DNA from: Acidovorax delafieldii
GTDB taxonomy: Bacteria > Pseudomonadota > Gammaproteobacteria > Burkholderiales > Burkholderiaceae_C
DNA: 13,103 nucleotides
Reading direction: 5' to 3'
Assembly (NCBI GenBank): GCA_002327945.1
Contig: DCVY01000186.1
Location: 7,129-20,231, forward strand
The position numbers were made by a program, and so were the translations under genes. The notes beneath the pieces are model-generated. The model saw nothing but the letters and a program-made list of their open reading frames with translations. It was not told where the DNA came from and made no database searches. Numbering within the stretch: the first letter of the stretch is position 1; the number at the start of each line of letters is the position of its first letter. Positions 7,270 to 13,103 of the stretch are shown one piece after another.

Positions 7270-9741
7270 GTGAAGGCGAACATCCAAACATCCGAACCCA
7301 TGAAGCGCGAACCCAATCCCCCCATGAACGTCACCTTTTCGTCCCAGCCCATCAGTCTGGACGTGCTGCATGAAAAATACCTCAAGCCCGGCGAAACCAG
7401 CGCCGAAGACCTCTACCGCCGCGTGGCCCGCGCCCTGGCCTCGGTAGAGGCCCCCGACCTGCGCGAAAAGTACGAAACCCTTTTCCTGGAGAACCTGCAT
7501 GCGGGCGCCATTGGCGCGGGTCGCATCATGAGCGCGGCCGGCACCGACATCCAGGCCACGCTCATCAACTGCTTTGTGCAGCCCGTGGGCGATTGCATCC
7601 AGGGCGTGGACGACGAGGGCTTTCCCGGCATCTACGAAGCCTTGCGCGAAGCCGCCGAAACCATGCGCCGCGGCGGCGGTGTGGGCTATGACTTCTCGCG
7701 CATCCGGCCCAAGGGTGCGCAAGTCAAGGCCACGGCCTCCATGGCATCGGGGCCTTGCAGCTACATGAATGTGTTCGACCAGTCGTGCTCCACCGTGGAG
7801 AGTGCGGGCGCGCGACGGGGGGCACAAATGGGTGTGCTGCGCATCGACCACCCCGATGTGCACGAGTTCATCACCGCCAAGCGCACACCGGGGCGCTGGA
7901 ACAATTTCAACGTGTCGGTGGCGGTGCCGGACGAGTTCATCGCCGCCGTGCAGAACAACGCACCCTGGGAGCTGGTGCACAAGGCCAAACCCGGGGCCAA
8001 CCTGCTGGCCCTGGGCGCCCGCCAGCGCGCGGACGGCCTGTGGGTCTATGCCACCGTGCCCGCACGCGAGCTGTGGGACACCATCATGAAGTCGGCCTAC
8101 GACTTTGCCGAGCCGGGTATCCTGTTCCTCGACCACATCAACGAGGACAACAACCTCAATTACTGCGAAGACATCGCTGCCACCAACCCCTGCGGCGAGC
8201 AGCCACTTCCTTCCTATGGCTGCTGCGACCTCGGTCCCGTCATCCTGACCCGGTTCGTGCGCCATCCGTTCGGATTTGACGGCTTGCCGTCGTTTGACTT
8301 CGAGGCCTTCGAGAAGGTGGTGGCCCTGCAGGTGCGCGCCCTCGACAACGTGCTGGATGTGACGTTCTGGCCCCTGCAGCAGCAGCGTGACGAGGCCATG
8401 GCCAAGCGCCGCATTGGTGTGGGTTTTACCGGCATGGGCAACACGCTGGCCATGCTGTGCCTGCGCTACGACATGCAGGAAGGGCGCGCCATGGCAGCTC
8501 GCATCGCAAAGGCCATGCGCGACGCGGCCTACCTGGCGTCGGTGGAGCTGGCCCGCGAAAAGGGTGCCTTCCCCAAGTTCGAGGCCGAGCCCTATCTTGC
8601 CGCCGGCACCTTCGCCAGCCGCCTGCCCGAGCCGATCAAGGAGGCCATTCGCACGCACGGCATCCGCAACAGCCACCTGCTCTCGATTGCCCCCACGGGC
8701 ACCGTGAGCCTGGCTTTTGCCGACAACGCCTCCAACGGCATCGAGCCACCATTTTCGTGGATGTACAAGCGCAAGAAGCGCGAGGCTGACGGCAGCACCA
8801 GCGAGTATTCGGTGGAAGACCACGCATGGCGGCTGTACCGCGATTGGGGTGGTGACGTGAATGCGCTGCCCGACTATTTCATTTCGGCACTGGCCATGCC
8901 TGCCGAAGGGCATATCGCCATGATGGAAGCGGTGCAACCCTATGTGGACACGGCCATTTCCAAGACCGTGAACATCCCGGCCGACTACCCCTACGACGAT
9001 TTCAAGGACCTGTACCTGCAGGCCTGGCGTGCCCGCCTCAAGGGCCTGGCCACTTACCGGCCCAATGCCATCCTGGGTTCAGTGCTCGAAACCCATGCAA
9101 CGCCCGCACCGGTGGCCGCACCTGCAGCAGCACCTGCTGTCTCGCCTGTGGACCCGATGCGCACCGTGATCGAAAGTCGGCCCAAGGGCGCGCTGTCAGC
9201 CGTAGCCGAGAAGGTGGAGTACTGGACGCAAGAGGGCCACAAGACGCTGTACCTCATCGTCTCGTTCTTGCCGGTGCCCACGGGCATTGGCTCGGGCACG
9301 GTCGATCGCGCCATCGAGTTCTTCATGCCGGTGGGCCAGAGCGGCGAGTCGCAGCAGTGGATCACGGCCAGCATGCGCCTGCTGTCGCTGGCCGCGCGGG
9401 GTGGTTTCCTGGAGCGGGCCCTCTCGGACATGCGCAAAGTGGCGTGGGACCGCGGCCCCGTGCGCCTGGGTACGCACCAGAAAGACGACGGCACCCGCGT
9501 GCCCATGTGGCATGACTCCGAGGTGGCGGCCATGGCCTATGCCATCCAGAACATCCTGGCGCGGCGCGTGACCGACCCGGTGCAGCAGGTGCTGCCACTG
9601 GAAGAGCCGGCACCGCAGGCCAGTGGTGTGCCGCCCGCCATGGCCGGCAAGAAATGCACCGAATGCGGTGCGCACGCCGTGATCCGCAAGGACGGCTGCG
9701 ACTACTGCACGCAGTGCGGCCACCTGGGAGCCTGTGGGTGA
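7270..9741 (+). CDS. nrdJ: Adenosylcobalamin-dependent (class II) ribonucleotide reductase
   Basis: Reduces ribonucleotides to deoxyribonucleotides with a radical derived from vitamin B12, so it needs no oxygen. The protein has 823 residues from the GTG at 7270; ATGs at 7300 (M11) and 7324 (M19) are alternative starts, and 7324 gives MNVTFSSQPISLDVL. The order is: start of the reductase core with no visible ATP-cone, C101 (LINCFVQ) and C319 (YGCCDLG) as the likely redox pair, and the catalytic N306-P-C308-G-E310 motif. A Pro/Ala-rich linker follows at about 608-630, then a TSCPD-like domain (about 645-765). The C-terminal cysteine cluster is C796, C799, C810, C813, C816 and C822, resembling a zinc ribbon and possibly relaying electrons from thioredoxin. 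No radical-cofactor small subunit gene is adjacent, as expected for class II. The stop overlaps the nnrS start. No cobalamin riboswitch fits in the 27-bp upstream gap. Confidence 0.95.
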   Translation: MKANIQTSEPMKREPNPPMNVTFSSQPISLDVLHEKYLKPGETSAEDLYRRVARALASVEAPDLREKYETLFLENLHAGAIGAGRIMSAAGTDIQATLINCFVQPVGDCIQGVDDEGFPGIYEALREAAETMRRGGGVGYDFSRIRPKGAQVKATASMASGPCSYMNVFDQSCSTVESAGARRGAQMGVLRIDHPDVHEFITAKRTPGRWNNFNVSVAVPDEFIAAVQNNAPWELVHKAKPGANLLALGARQRADGLWVYATVPARELWDTIMKSAYDFAEPGILFLDHINEDNNLNYCEDIAATNPCGEQPLPSYGCCDLGPVILTRFVRHPFGFDGLPSFDFEAFEKVVALQVRALDNVLDVTFWPLQQQRDEAMAKRRIGVGFTGMGNTLAMLCLRYDMQEGRAMAARIAKAMRDAAYLASVELAREKGAFPKFEAEPYLAAGTFASRLPEPIKEAIRTHGIRNSHLLSIAPTGTVSLAFADNASNGIEPPFSWMYKRKKREADGSTSEYSVEDHAWRLYRDWGGDVNALPDYFISALAMPAEGHIAMMEAVQPYVDTAISKTVNIPADYPYDDFKDLYLQAWRARLKGLATYRPNAILGSVLETHATPAPVAAPAAAPAVSPVDPMRTVIESRPKGALSAVAEKVEYWTQEGHKTLYLIVSFLPVPTGIGSGTVDRAIEFFMPVGQSGESQQWITASMRLLSLAARGGFLERALSDMRKVAWDRGPVRLGTHQKDDGTRVPMWHDSEVAAMAYAIQNILARRVTDPVQQVLPLEEPAPQASGVPPAMAGKKCTECGAHAVIRKDGCDYCTQCGHLGACG

Positions 9742-11063
9742 CCTCCCGGCCTGTCATCCCGGTGCGGGGCGCTGGCAAACCCTCTGCGCAAGCGCTGGCG
9801 CAGATGGACAAGCGCTGGCGCGCCCGCTATCTGATGCTGGCGCCCCATCGCCTGGGTTTTTTCCTGGCCATGGTGGTGCTGGTGGCGTCGGGCCTGTGGT
9901 GGGCGCTGGTGCAACTTGACCGGTCCACGGCCTGGTTGGGTCTGCACCATGCGGTTTCGTCCACGCTGGTGCATTCGGCGGTGATGGCGTTCGGTTTCAT
10001 CCCGCTGTTCTTTTCGGGGTTTCTCTTCACCGCCGGCCCCAAATGGCTGGGGGTGGAGCCCCTGCCGGTGCAGGACCTGCGCGTGCCGCTGCTCACGCAG
10101 GCGGCGGGCTGGCTGCTGTGGCTGGCGGGCGCGCACCTGCATCCCGGTGTGGCATGGGCAGGACTGGCGCTGGCCTGTGCCGGGCTGGTGTGGATGACTG
10201 TGCAGTTCTGGGTGCGCATAAGGCTGAGCCAGGCGCAAGACCAGCTCCATGCCCGCGCCATCGGCACGGCTTGTGTGGTGGGCTGCGCCAGCGTGGCGGG
10301 GCTGTGGCTCAGCCTGGTTCTTGATGCCCATGCCGCAGCGCGGGCTTGGGTTTTCACGGGGCTCTGGGGCTTTGTGGTGGTGGTGTACGTCACGGTGGCG
10401 CACCGCATGATTCCTTTTTTCACCTCCAGTGCCATGCCCATGGTCCAGGCCTGGCGCCCGTTCTGGGTGCTGTGGCTGATGCTGGCTGCGGCAGCGCTGC
10501 AGGTGCTGGCTGCATGGCTGGAGCTGGCAGGCGTGCCGTCCAGCGCGGCGGGAACGACATGGCTGCTGGTGCACGGCACGCTGCAATTGGTTGTGGGCAC
10601 CGTACTGGTCTGGCTGGCCTGGGTGTGGGGGCTGGTGCAAAGCCTCAAGAACAAGTTGCTGGCCATGCTGCACATCGGTTTTCTGTGGCTGGGCGTGGCA
10701 TACCTGCTGGGCGGGCTGTCGCAGTGGCTGGCGGGCACGCTGGGCATGGGGGTGCTTGGCCTCGGGGCGCTGCATGCGCTGACCATGGGCTGCCTCGCTT
10801 CGCTGATGCTGGCCATGGTCACGCGCGTCTCGTGCGGCCACAGTGGCCGCGCGTTGGTGGCCGACCGCATCGTCTGGACGCTTTTCTGGTGTCTGCAGGC
10901 AGCGGCGGTGCTGCGCATAGCGGCGTCCGTGCCGGGCATTGCCGGGCTGCCCTTGCCGCTGCTGCCATTGGCTGCCGGCCTGTGGGCCGCAACCATGGGC
11001 GCCTGGGGACTGCGGCTGGGCCGCTGGTATGGCCGCCTGCGTGCCGATGGACGACCGGGCTGA
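9738..11063 (+). CDS. nnrS: NnrS family heme/copper membrane protein (nitric oxide response)
   Basis: Polytopic inner-membrane protein found in denitrifiers and NO-exposed bacteria. Family members bind heme and copper and protect against nitrosative stress; their exact chemistry is unsettled. The 441 residues from the GTG at 9738 contain about 12 hydrophobic segments. NnrS hallmarks are H70-H71 and H79 before FGFIPLFFSGFLFTAGPKWL, then H222-R-M-I-P-F-F-T, and H346-A-L-T-M-G with TRVSCGH368SGR near the end. The GTG overlaps the nrdJ stop (GTGA at 9738-9741) and has GGGAG at 9726-9730, seven bases upstream, so I prefer it over the ATG at 9654 deep inside nrdJ. The soluble N-terminal 33 residues or so are basic and not conserved in appearance. 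The nitroreductase gene follows after 15 bp. Confidence 0.92.
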   Translation: MTSRPVIPVRGAGKPSAQALAQMDKRWRARYLMLAPHRLGFFLAMVVLVASGLWWALVQLDRSTAWLGLHHAVSSTLVHSAVMAFGFIPLFFSGFLFTAGPKWLGVEPLPVQDLRVPLLTQAAGWLLWLAGAHLHPGVAWAGLALACAGLVWMTVQFWVRIRLSQAQDQLHARAIGTACVVGCASVAGLWLSLVLDAHAAARAWVFTGLWGFVVVVYVTVAHRMIPFFTSSAMPMVQAWRPFWVLWLMLAAAALQVLAAWLELAGVPSSAAGTTWLLVHGTLQLVVGTVLVWLAWVWGLVQSLKNKLLAMLHIGFLWLGVAYLLGGLSQWLAGTLGMGVLGLGALHALTMGCLASLMLAMVTRVSCGHSGRALVADRIVWTLFWCLQAAAVLRIAASVPGIAGLPLPLLPLAAGLWAATMGAWGLRLGRWYGRLRADGRPG

Positions 11064-11078
11064 ACCAAGGATCTGCAC

Positions 11079-11750
11079 ATGGCAGCCATTCCGTCTACCT
11101 TGAACCATGCGCCCGGTGCTGCGCAAGCTGCCCCCCCCGAAGAGGGGGCGTTGGTGGCCATGGCCGCGGCGCTGATCCAGTCGCGCCAGACCATCCTGCC
11201 CAAGCGCCTGGGAGCACCCGGGCCGAAAACTCCCGAGCTGGCCGCCATCCTCCATGCCGCAGCCCATGCGCCAGACCATGGCCAGTTGCTGCCCTGGCGC
11301 TTTGTGCTGGTGCCCGAGGCAGCGCGCGCCCCGCTGGCCGAGGTGTTTGCCCAGGCGCTGCTGGAGCGTGACCCCTGCGCCACGCCCGAGCAGTGCGGGC
11401 AGGCGCGCGAAAAAGCCCACCGCGCCCCGGTGCTGATGCTGGTGGTGGTGGATGGTGAACGCGGCGACCCCGAAATCGATCTGGCTGAGCGGCTGGTGTC
11501 CGCCGGCTGCGCCGTGCAGAACATGCTGCTGATGGCGACGGCGCAGGGCTATGGATCGGCGCTGACCAGCGGCAAGGCCCTCAAGGCGGCCAGCCTGCGC
11601 GCGCTGTTCCAGCTGGCAGCTTCCGAGCAGGCCCTGTGCTTCATCAGCATCGGCACCGTGCTGTCGCGCAAACCGGCGCGGGCGCGGCCCGTGGCAAGCG
11701 ATTACGTCAGCACACTGGACGCCAGCCGGGGTGTGGTCCCCTGGCCGTGA
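11079..11750 (+). CDS. YdjA-like nitroreductase family protein (FMN-dependent oxidoreductase)
   Basis: Member of the small nitroreductase family that uses FMN and NAD(P)H; the natural substrate is unknown. The 223 residues include the YdjA-type pattern: LIQSRQ (32-37), HAPDHGQLLPWRF beginning at H63 (P65-D66-H67), a SAGCAVQNMLLMATAQGYG segment read as the central helix, and a C-terminal ISIGTV strand. The start is uncertain. The ATG at 11079 has AAGGA at 11067-11071 with good spacing, but the first 27 residues look unlike the family and cover a G/C hairpin. The ATG at 11160 (M28) begins MAAALIQSRQ, matching the usual family start. Expected to be a cytoplasmic homodimer. It lies 15 bp after nnrS; a link to nitrogen oxide stress is only contextual. 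Confidence 0.85.
   Translation: MAAIPSTLNHAPGAAQAAPPEEGALVAMAAALIQSRQTILPKRLGAPGPKTPELAAILHAAAHAPDHGQLLPWRFVLVPEAARAPLAEVFAQALLERDPCATPEQCGQAREKAHRAPVLMLVVVDGERGDPEIDLAERLVSAGCAVQNMLLMATAQGYGSALTSGKALKAASLRALFQLAASEQALCFISIGTVLSRKPARARPVASDYVSTLDASRGVVPWP
11130..11149. repeat. Strong all-G/C hairpin within the 5' end of the nitroreductase ORF
   Basis: The arms GCCCCC (11130-11135) and GGGGGC (11144-11149) form a 6-bp G/C stem around an 8-base loop; a shorter-loop register is also possible because the left side has eight Cs. No T-tract follows. Similar C-run/G-run hairpins are, from memory, common between genes in Comamonadaceae. It precedes the alternative ATG at 11160 by 10 bases, and its G-run could double as a ribosome binding site for that start. 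Confidence 0.55.
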
Positions 11751-11785
11751 ACCCTGACAACTCCTTTCATTGCGAGATTTTCTTC

Positions 11786-12199
11786 ATGGATATTTCAAGC
11801 TTCGACGATCTGCTGCAGGCCGCGCGCCTGCAACCCGAACCCCAGCGCCTGTTGTTTGTGTTTGCCGCCGTCGAGCTGCCCGACGACGCCACGCCTGCGC
11901 AGCGAGAGCGCTTTGAAGCCGGACAGGGCGGCGCCCTGGTGCCGCTGATGTGTGTGGACAAGACGCCGCAAGAGCTGCCGTCGTTCGACGCGCTGGTAGA
12001 CGAAGCCCGCCAGTTCACCGGACCAGGCCACGACTGGGCCATGGTGTTCGCGGCGGCCCTGTCAGGCAGGCTGAACCAAGCGCCCACCAGCGCCGATGCC
12101 GAGGCGCCCCTGCAGCGCATGGTCGATGCCATCAAGGGCGGCGCGCATGGCGCCTACATTCCTTTTGACCGGCAGGGGCAGCCGGTCCGGTTCGGGTAG
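11786..12199 (+). CDS. Conserved protein of unknown function (137 aa)
   Basis: I cannot assign a function from motifs. The 137-residue product is soluble, acidic and probably alpha/beta: it starts MDISSFDDLLQAARLQPEPQ, has a hydrophobic LLFVFAAVELP strand, a single cysteine in LVPLMCVDKTP (C56), a WAMVFAAALSG strand, and ends with IPFDRQGQPVRFG. There is no signal peptide or membrane segment. The ATG at 11786 has a modest GAGA site at 11774-11777; frames opening earlier would overlap the nitroreductase gene. Similar short proteins in Burkholderiales genomes, as I recall, sometimes carry the label 'ribonucleotide reductase subunit alpha', but no reductase motif is visible here, so I do not adopt it. 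It lies 35 bp after the nitroreductase gene and 8 bp before the hemerythrin gene, implying co-transcription. Confidence 0.85.
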   Translation: MDISSFDDLLQAARLQPEPQRLLFVFAAVELPDDATPAQRERFEAGQGGALVPLMCVDKTPQELPSFDALVDEARQFTGPGHDWAMVFAAALSGRLNQAPTSADAEAPLQRMVDAIKGGAHGAYIPFDRQGQPVRFG

Positions 12200-12207
12200 C
12201 AGCAGCC

Positions 12208-12759
12208 ATGGGCACCACCTCGGCCTTGCCCGGTTTCAATGCGCCTGCCGTGGGGTTCGAGCAGCCCTTTGCCATGCTCGAAGCCTGCCACGAGCGTGTG
12301 CAACGCACGCTGACCCTGCTGCAGCGGCTGCGTGCCCATGTGCTGGAGCATGGTGCGGATGTGCCTGCGCAGCAGGCGGCGCACGATGTGCTGCGCTACT
12401 TTGACATCGCGGCGCCATTGCACCATGAAGACGAAGAGCTGCATGTGTTTCCGCTGCTCCTGGCGCAGGGCACCCCTGGCGTGGCTGCACTGGTGGCGCG
12501 CCTGCAGCACGACCACCTCTGCATGACCGCAGACTGGGTGGCCGCGCGCCTGCCGCTGCAGGCCCTGGTGGATGGCCGCCAGGCCGGGTTCAGCGACGCC
12601 GATGGCACAGCGTTCGACCGCTTTGTCAGCCGTTACGACCGGCATATCGCCGACGAGGAAGCCGTGGCCTATCCGGCCGCGAAAGGCTTGCTGGCAGCGC
12701 CAGCGCTGCAGGCCATGGGCAGCGAGATGGCGGCCCGGCGCAAGGCGCCAGCGCGTTGA
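12208..12759 (+). CDS. Hemerythrin-like (HHE domain) protein
   Basis: Four-helix-bundle protein expected to hold a di-iron site that binds O2 or NO or serves as an iron store; 183 residues, cytoplasmic, no fused domain. Candidate iron ligands are spaced as in HHE proteins: H28 (ACHER), H72-H73-E74 with E76 and E77, then H79 (LHHEDEELHVFP, 71-82), H101 and H103 (QHDHL), and H146 with E150 (RHIADEE). The motif resembles cytoplasmic hemerythrin-like proteins associated with NO and nitrosative stress rather than methyl-accepting sensors. It starts 8 bp after the preceding stop with only a weak GGGTAG upstream, so translation may be coupled. It is the last gene before a non-coding stretch, and the context with NnrS and nitrate reductase makes NO binding the favoured inference. 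Confidence 0.88.
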   Translation: MGTTSALPGFNAPAVGFEQPFAMLEACHERVQRTLTLLQRLRAHVLEHGADVPAQQAAHDVLRYFDIAAPLHHEDEELHVFPLLLAQGTPGVAALVARLQHDHLCMTADWVAARLPLQALVDGRQAGFSDADGTAFDRFVSRYDRHIADEEAVAYPAAKGLLAAPALQAMGSEMAARRKAPAR

Positions 12760-12773
12760 TGCTTCGAAAAGCA
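12760..12773. other. Perfect small hairpin directly after the hemerythrin stop codon
   Basis: TGCTT (12760-12764) and AAGCA (12769-12773) pair perfectly around a CGAA loop, beginning one base after the stop codon. The stem is short and there is no T-tract, so it is at best a weak terminator or an mRNA 3'-end structure. It abuts the degenerate palindromic repeat that follows. Confidence 0.4.
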
Positions 12774-12810
12774 TAGCTTCCTGCGCTTGGAGAATAGGCG
12801 CTTGGCCCCG
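12773..12810. repeat. Degenerate copy of a Comamonadaceae-type palindromic intergenic repeat
   Basis: The stretch ATAGCTTCCTGCGCTTG followed by AATAGGCGCTTGGCC resembles, from memory, an abundant intergenic palindrome of Acidovorax, Polaromonas and relatives (ATAGCTxCTxGCGCTT, then AAGCGCxAGxAGC). Here the inner 6-bp stem GCGCTT/AGGCGC (12783-12788 and 12796-12801) still pairs with one G-T wobble, while the outer arms have decayed. It lies between the hemerythrin gene and the next ORF and may act as, or sit beside, a transcript end. Confidence 0.5.
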
Positions 12811-12812
12811 AT

Positions 12813-12895
12813 CTCACCTTAGAAACAGTGGGCCGCTTTGCATCCCTAGTGCAGTGTTTCACCCTAAAACCGGCAGTTGACCGCTTTGTATCCCT
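12813..12895. repeat. Imperfect direct repeat, two copies, core 15 bp
   Basis: Two copies of CCGCTTTGyATCCCT lie at 12833-12847 and 12881-12895, exactly 48 bp apart and differing at one base. Similarity reaches upstream into TCACC-TTAGAAACAG versus TCACCCTAAAACCGGCAG (from about 12813 and 12859). They lie in the roughly 200 bp without a gene (12760-12960), just upstream of the last ORF, so they could be paired regulatory sites or remains of a duplicated element. I see no convincing -35/-10 promoter: TTGACC at 12877 has no good -10 at normal spacing. Confidence 0.55.
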
Positions 12896-12960
12896 TCGCA
12901 AGCCGCATGCAATCTATCGTGGATGGCTTCGATGGCGTTCGCCTTTTGGGTGAGAGCGCT

Positions 12961-13103
12961 ATGCACCCGCCAGCACCGCGCTCGGGGCGCCATGCGGCGT
13001 TGCTCCTCCTTGCGGGCAGTACGGGCAGTACGGGCAGTAAGCCCGCCGCGTCGTCGCCCTTGCAGGGTGCAGACCTGGCGGAGACAAGCTTTCGTCGCGC
13101 TGT
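12961..13103 (+). CDS. Start of an exported-protein-like gene, truncated by the window end
   Basis: The frame stays open from the ATG at 12961 to the end of the window (47 codons), and a GGTGA ribosome binding site at 12949-12953 is well spaced. An in-frame ATG at 12907 is an alternative start. The product begins with a basic segment (MHPPAPRSGRH), then AALLLLAGSTGSTGS, then a Ser/Ala/Pro stretch and LQGADLAETSFRRA. This looks like a short signal peptide. The LLLAGS sequence resembles a lipoprotein box with serine in place of the essential cysteine. The last segment vaguely recalls the lead-in of SCO1/SenC proteins, but the thioredoxin-like domain would lie beyond the window, so I assign no function. 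Confidence 0.5.
   Translation, partial: MHPPAPRSGRHAALLLLAGSTGSTGSKPAASSPLQGADLAETSFRRA
13014..13040. repeat. 9-bp tandem repeat, three units
   Basis: Units GGGCAGTAC, GGGCAGTAC and GGGCAGTAA run head to tail. In the reading frame starting at 12961 each encodes Gly-Ser-Thr or Gly-Ser-Lys, directly at the end of the hydrophobic signal-like segment. Flanking GCGGGC (13012-13017) and GCCCGC (13041-13046) are inverted, so the region could fold into a hairpin. The length is a multiple of three, so copy-number change would not shift the frame. Confidence 0.8.

Noticed and set aside
6418..8937. 839-codon open frame on the minus strand opposite the carbonic anhydrase and nrdJ
   Set aside because: It is the mirror of strongly conserved genes, has a low-complexity His/Gly/Val composition and no recognisable motif; stop-codon scarcity in high GC explains its length.
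9091..9160. Ala/Pro-rich stretch in nrdJ considered as a frameshift or inserted repeat
   Set aside because: The frame is intact and the TSCPD-like domain follows; such linkers between domains are ordinary in high-GC genomes.
9702..11524. Two long minus-strand frames opposite nnrS
   Set aside because: They overlap each other in different frames and are Gln/His/Arg- or Ser/Thr-rich. The + strand frame has clear NnrS motifs and membrane segments.
12756..12772. TTGAT half-site at the end of the hemerythrin gene
   Set aside because: It overlaps the stop codon and lacks the matching ATCAA half; the local symmetry is better explained by the small TGCTT/AAGCA hairpin.
12877..12905. Candidate sigma-70 promoter with TTGACC as -35
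   Set aside because: At 16-18 bp spacing the -10 position reads AAGCCG or similar, which is not promoter-like.

Overview
The window is high-GC DNA and every credible gene lies on the + strand. Codon use, gene content and an intergenic palindromic element that I associate with Comamonadaceae suggest a facultatively anaerobic, nitrate-respiring betaproteobacterium, Acidovorax-like. That placement is inference from sequence style and remembered homologues; no search was run.

Layout. Positions 1-5569 hold the membrane-bound respiratory nitrate reductase operon narG (5' end cut off by the window), narH, narJ and narI. A cytoplasmic parvulin-type peptidyl-prolyl isomerase follows (5595-6536), a usual companion of nar operons, and then a beta-class carbonic anhydrase (6562-7242). 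Next come an adenosylcobalamin-dependent class II ribonucleotide reductase (about 7270-9741), an NnrS-family membrane protein whose GTG start overlaps the reductase stop codon (9738-11063), a YdjA-like nitroreductase (11079-11750), a 137-residue protein of unknown function (11786-12199) and a hemerythrin-like protein (12208-12759). Gaps between these genes are 35 bp or less and two junctions overlap. No convincing internal terminator or promoter is visible, so they may form one long transcription unit or a few tightly joined ones.

How the genes fit together. NarGHI reduces nitrate to nitrite at the membrane using quinol electrons; NarJ and probably the isomerase help assemble it. The class II ribonucleotide reductase needs no oxygen and so supplies deoxynucleotides during anaerobic growth. 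NnrS is linked to nitric oxide exposure in denitrifiers, and hemerythrin-like proteins bind O2 or NO at a di-iron site. The segment reads as a 'grow on nitrate without oxygen' module.

Tail. From 12760 to 12960 there is non-coding DNA with a short hairpin, a degenerate palindromic repeat and an imperfect direct repeat. A further gene probably starts at 12961 and runs off the window; its signal-peptide-like start contains a 9-bp tandem repeat.

I did not find a clearly new system. The points most worth checking are the nrdJ-nnrS coupling, the uncharacterised 137-residue protein, the two ambiguous starts (nrdJ and the nitroreductase), and the repeat-bearing region after the hemerythrin gene.
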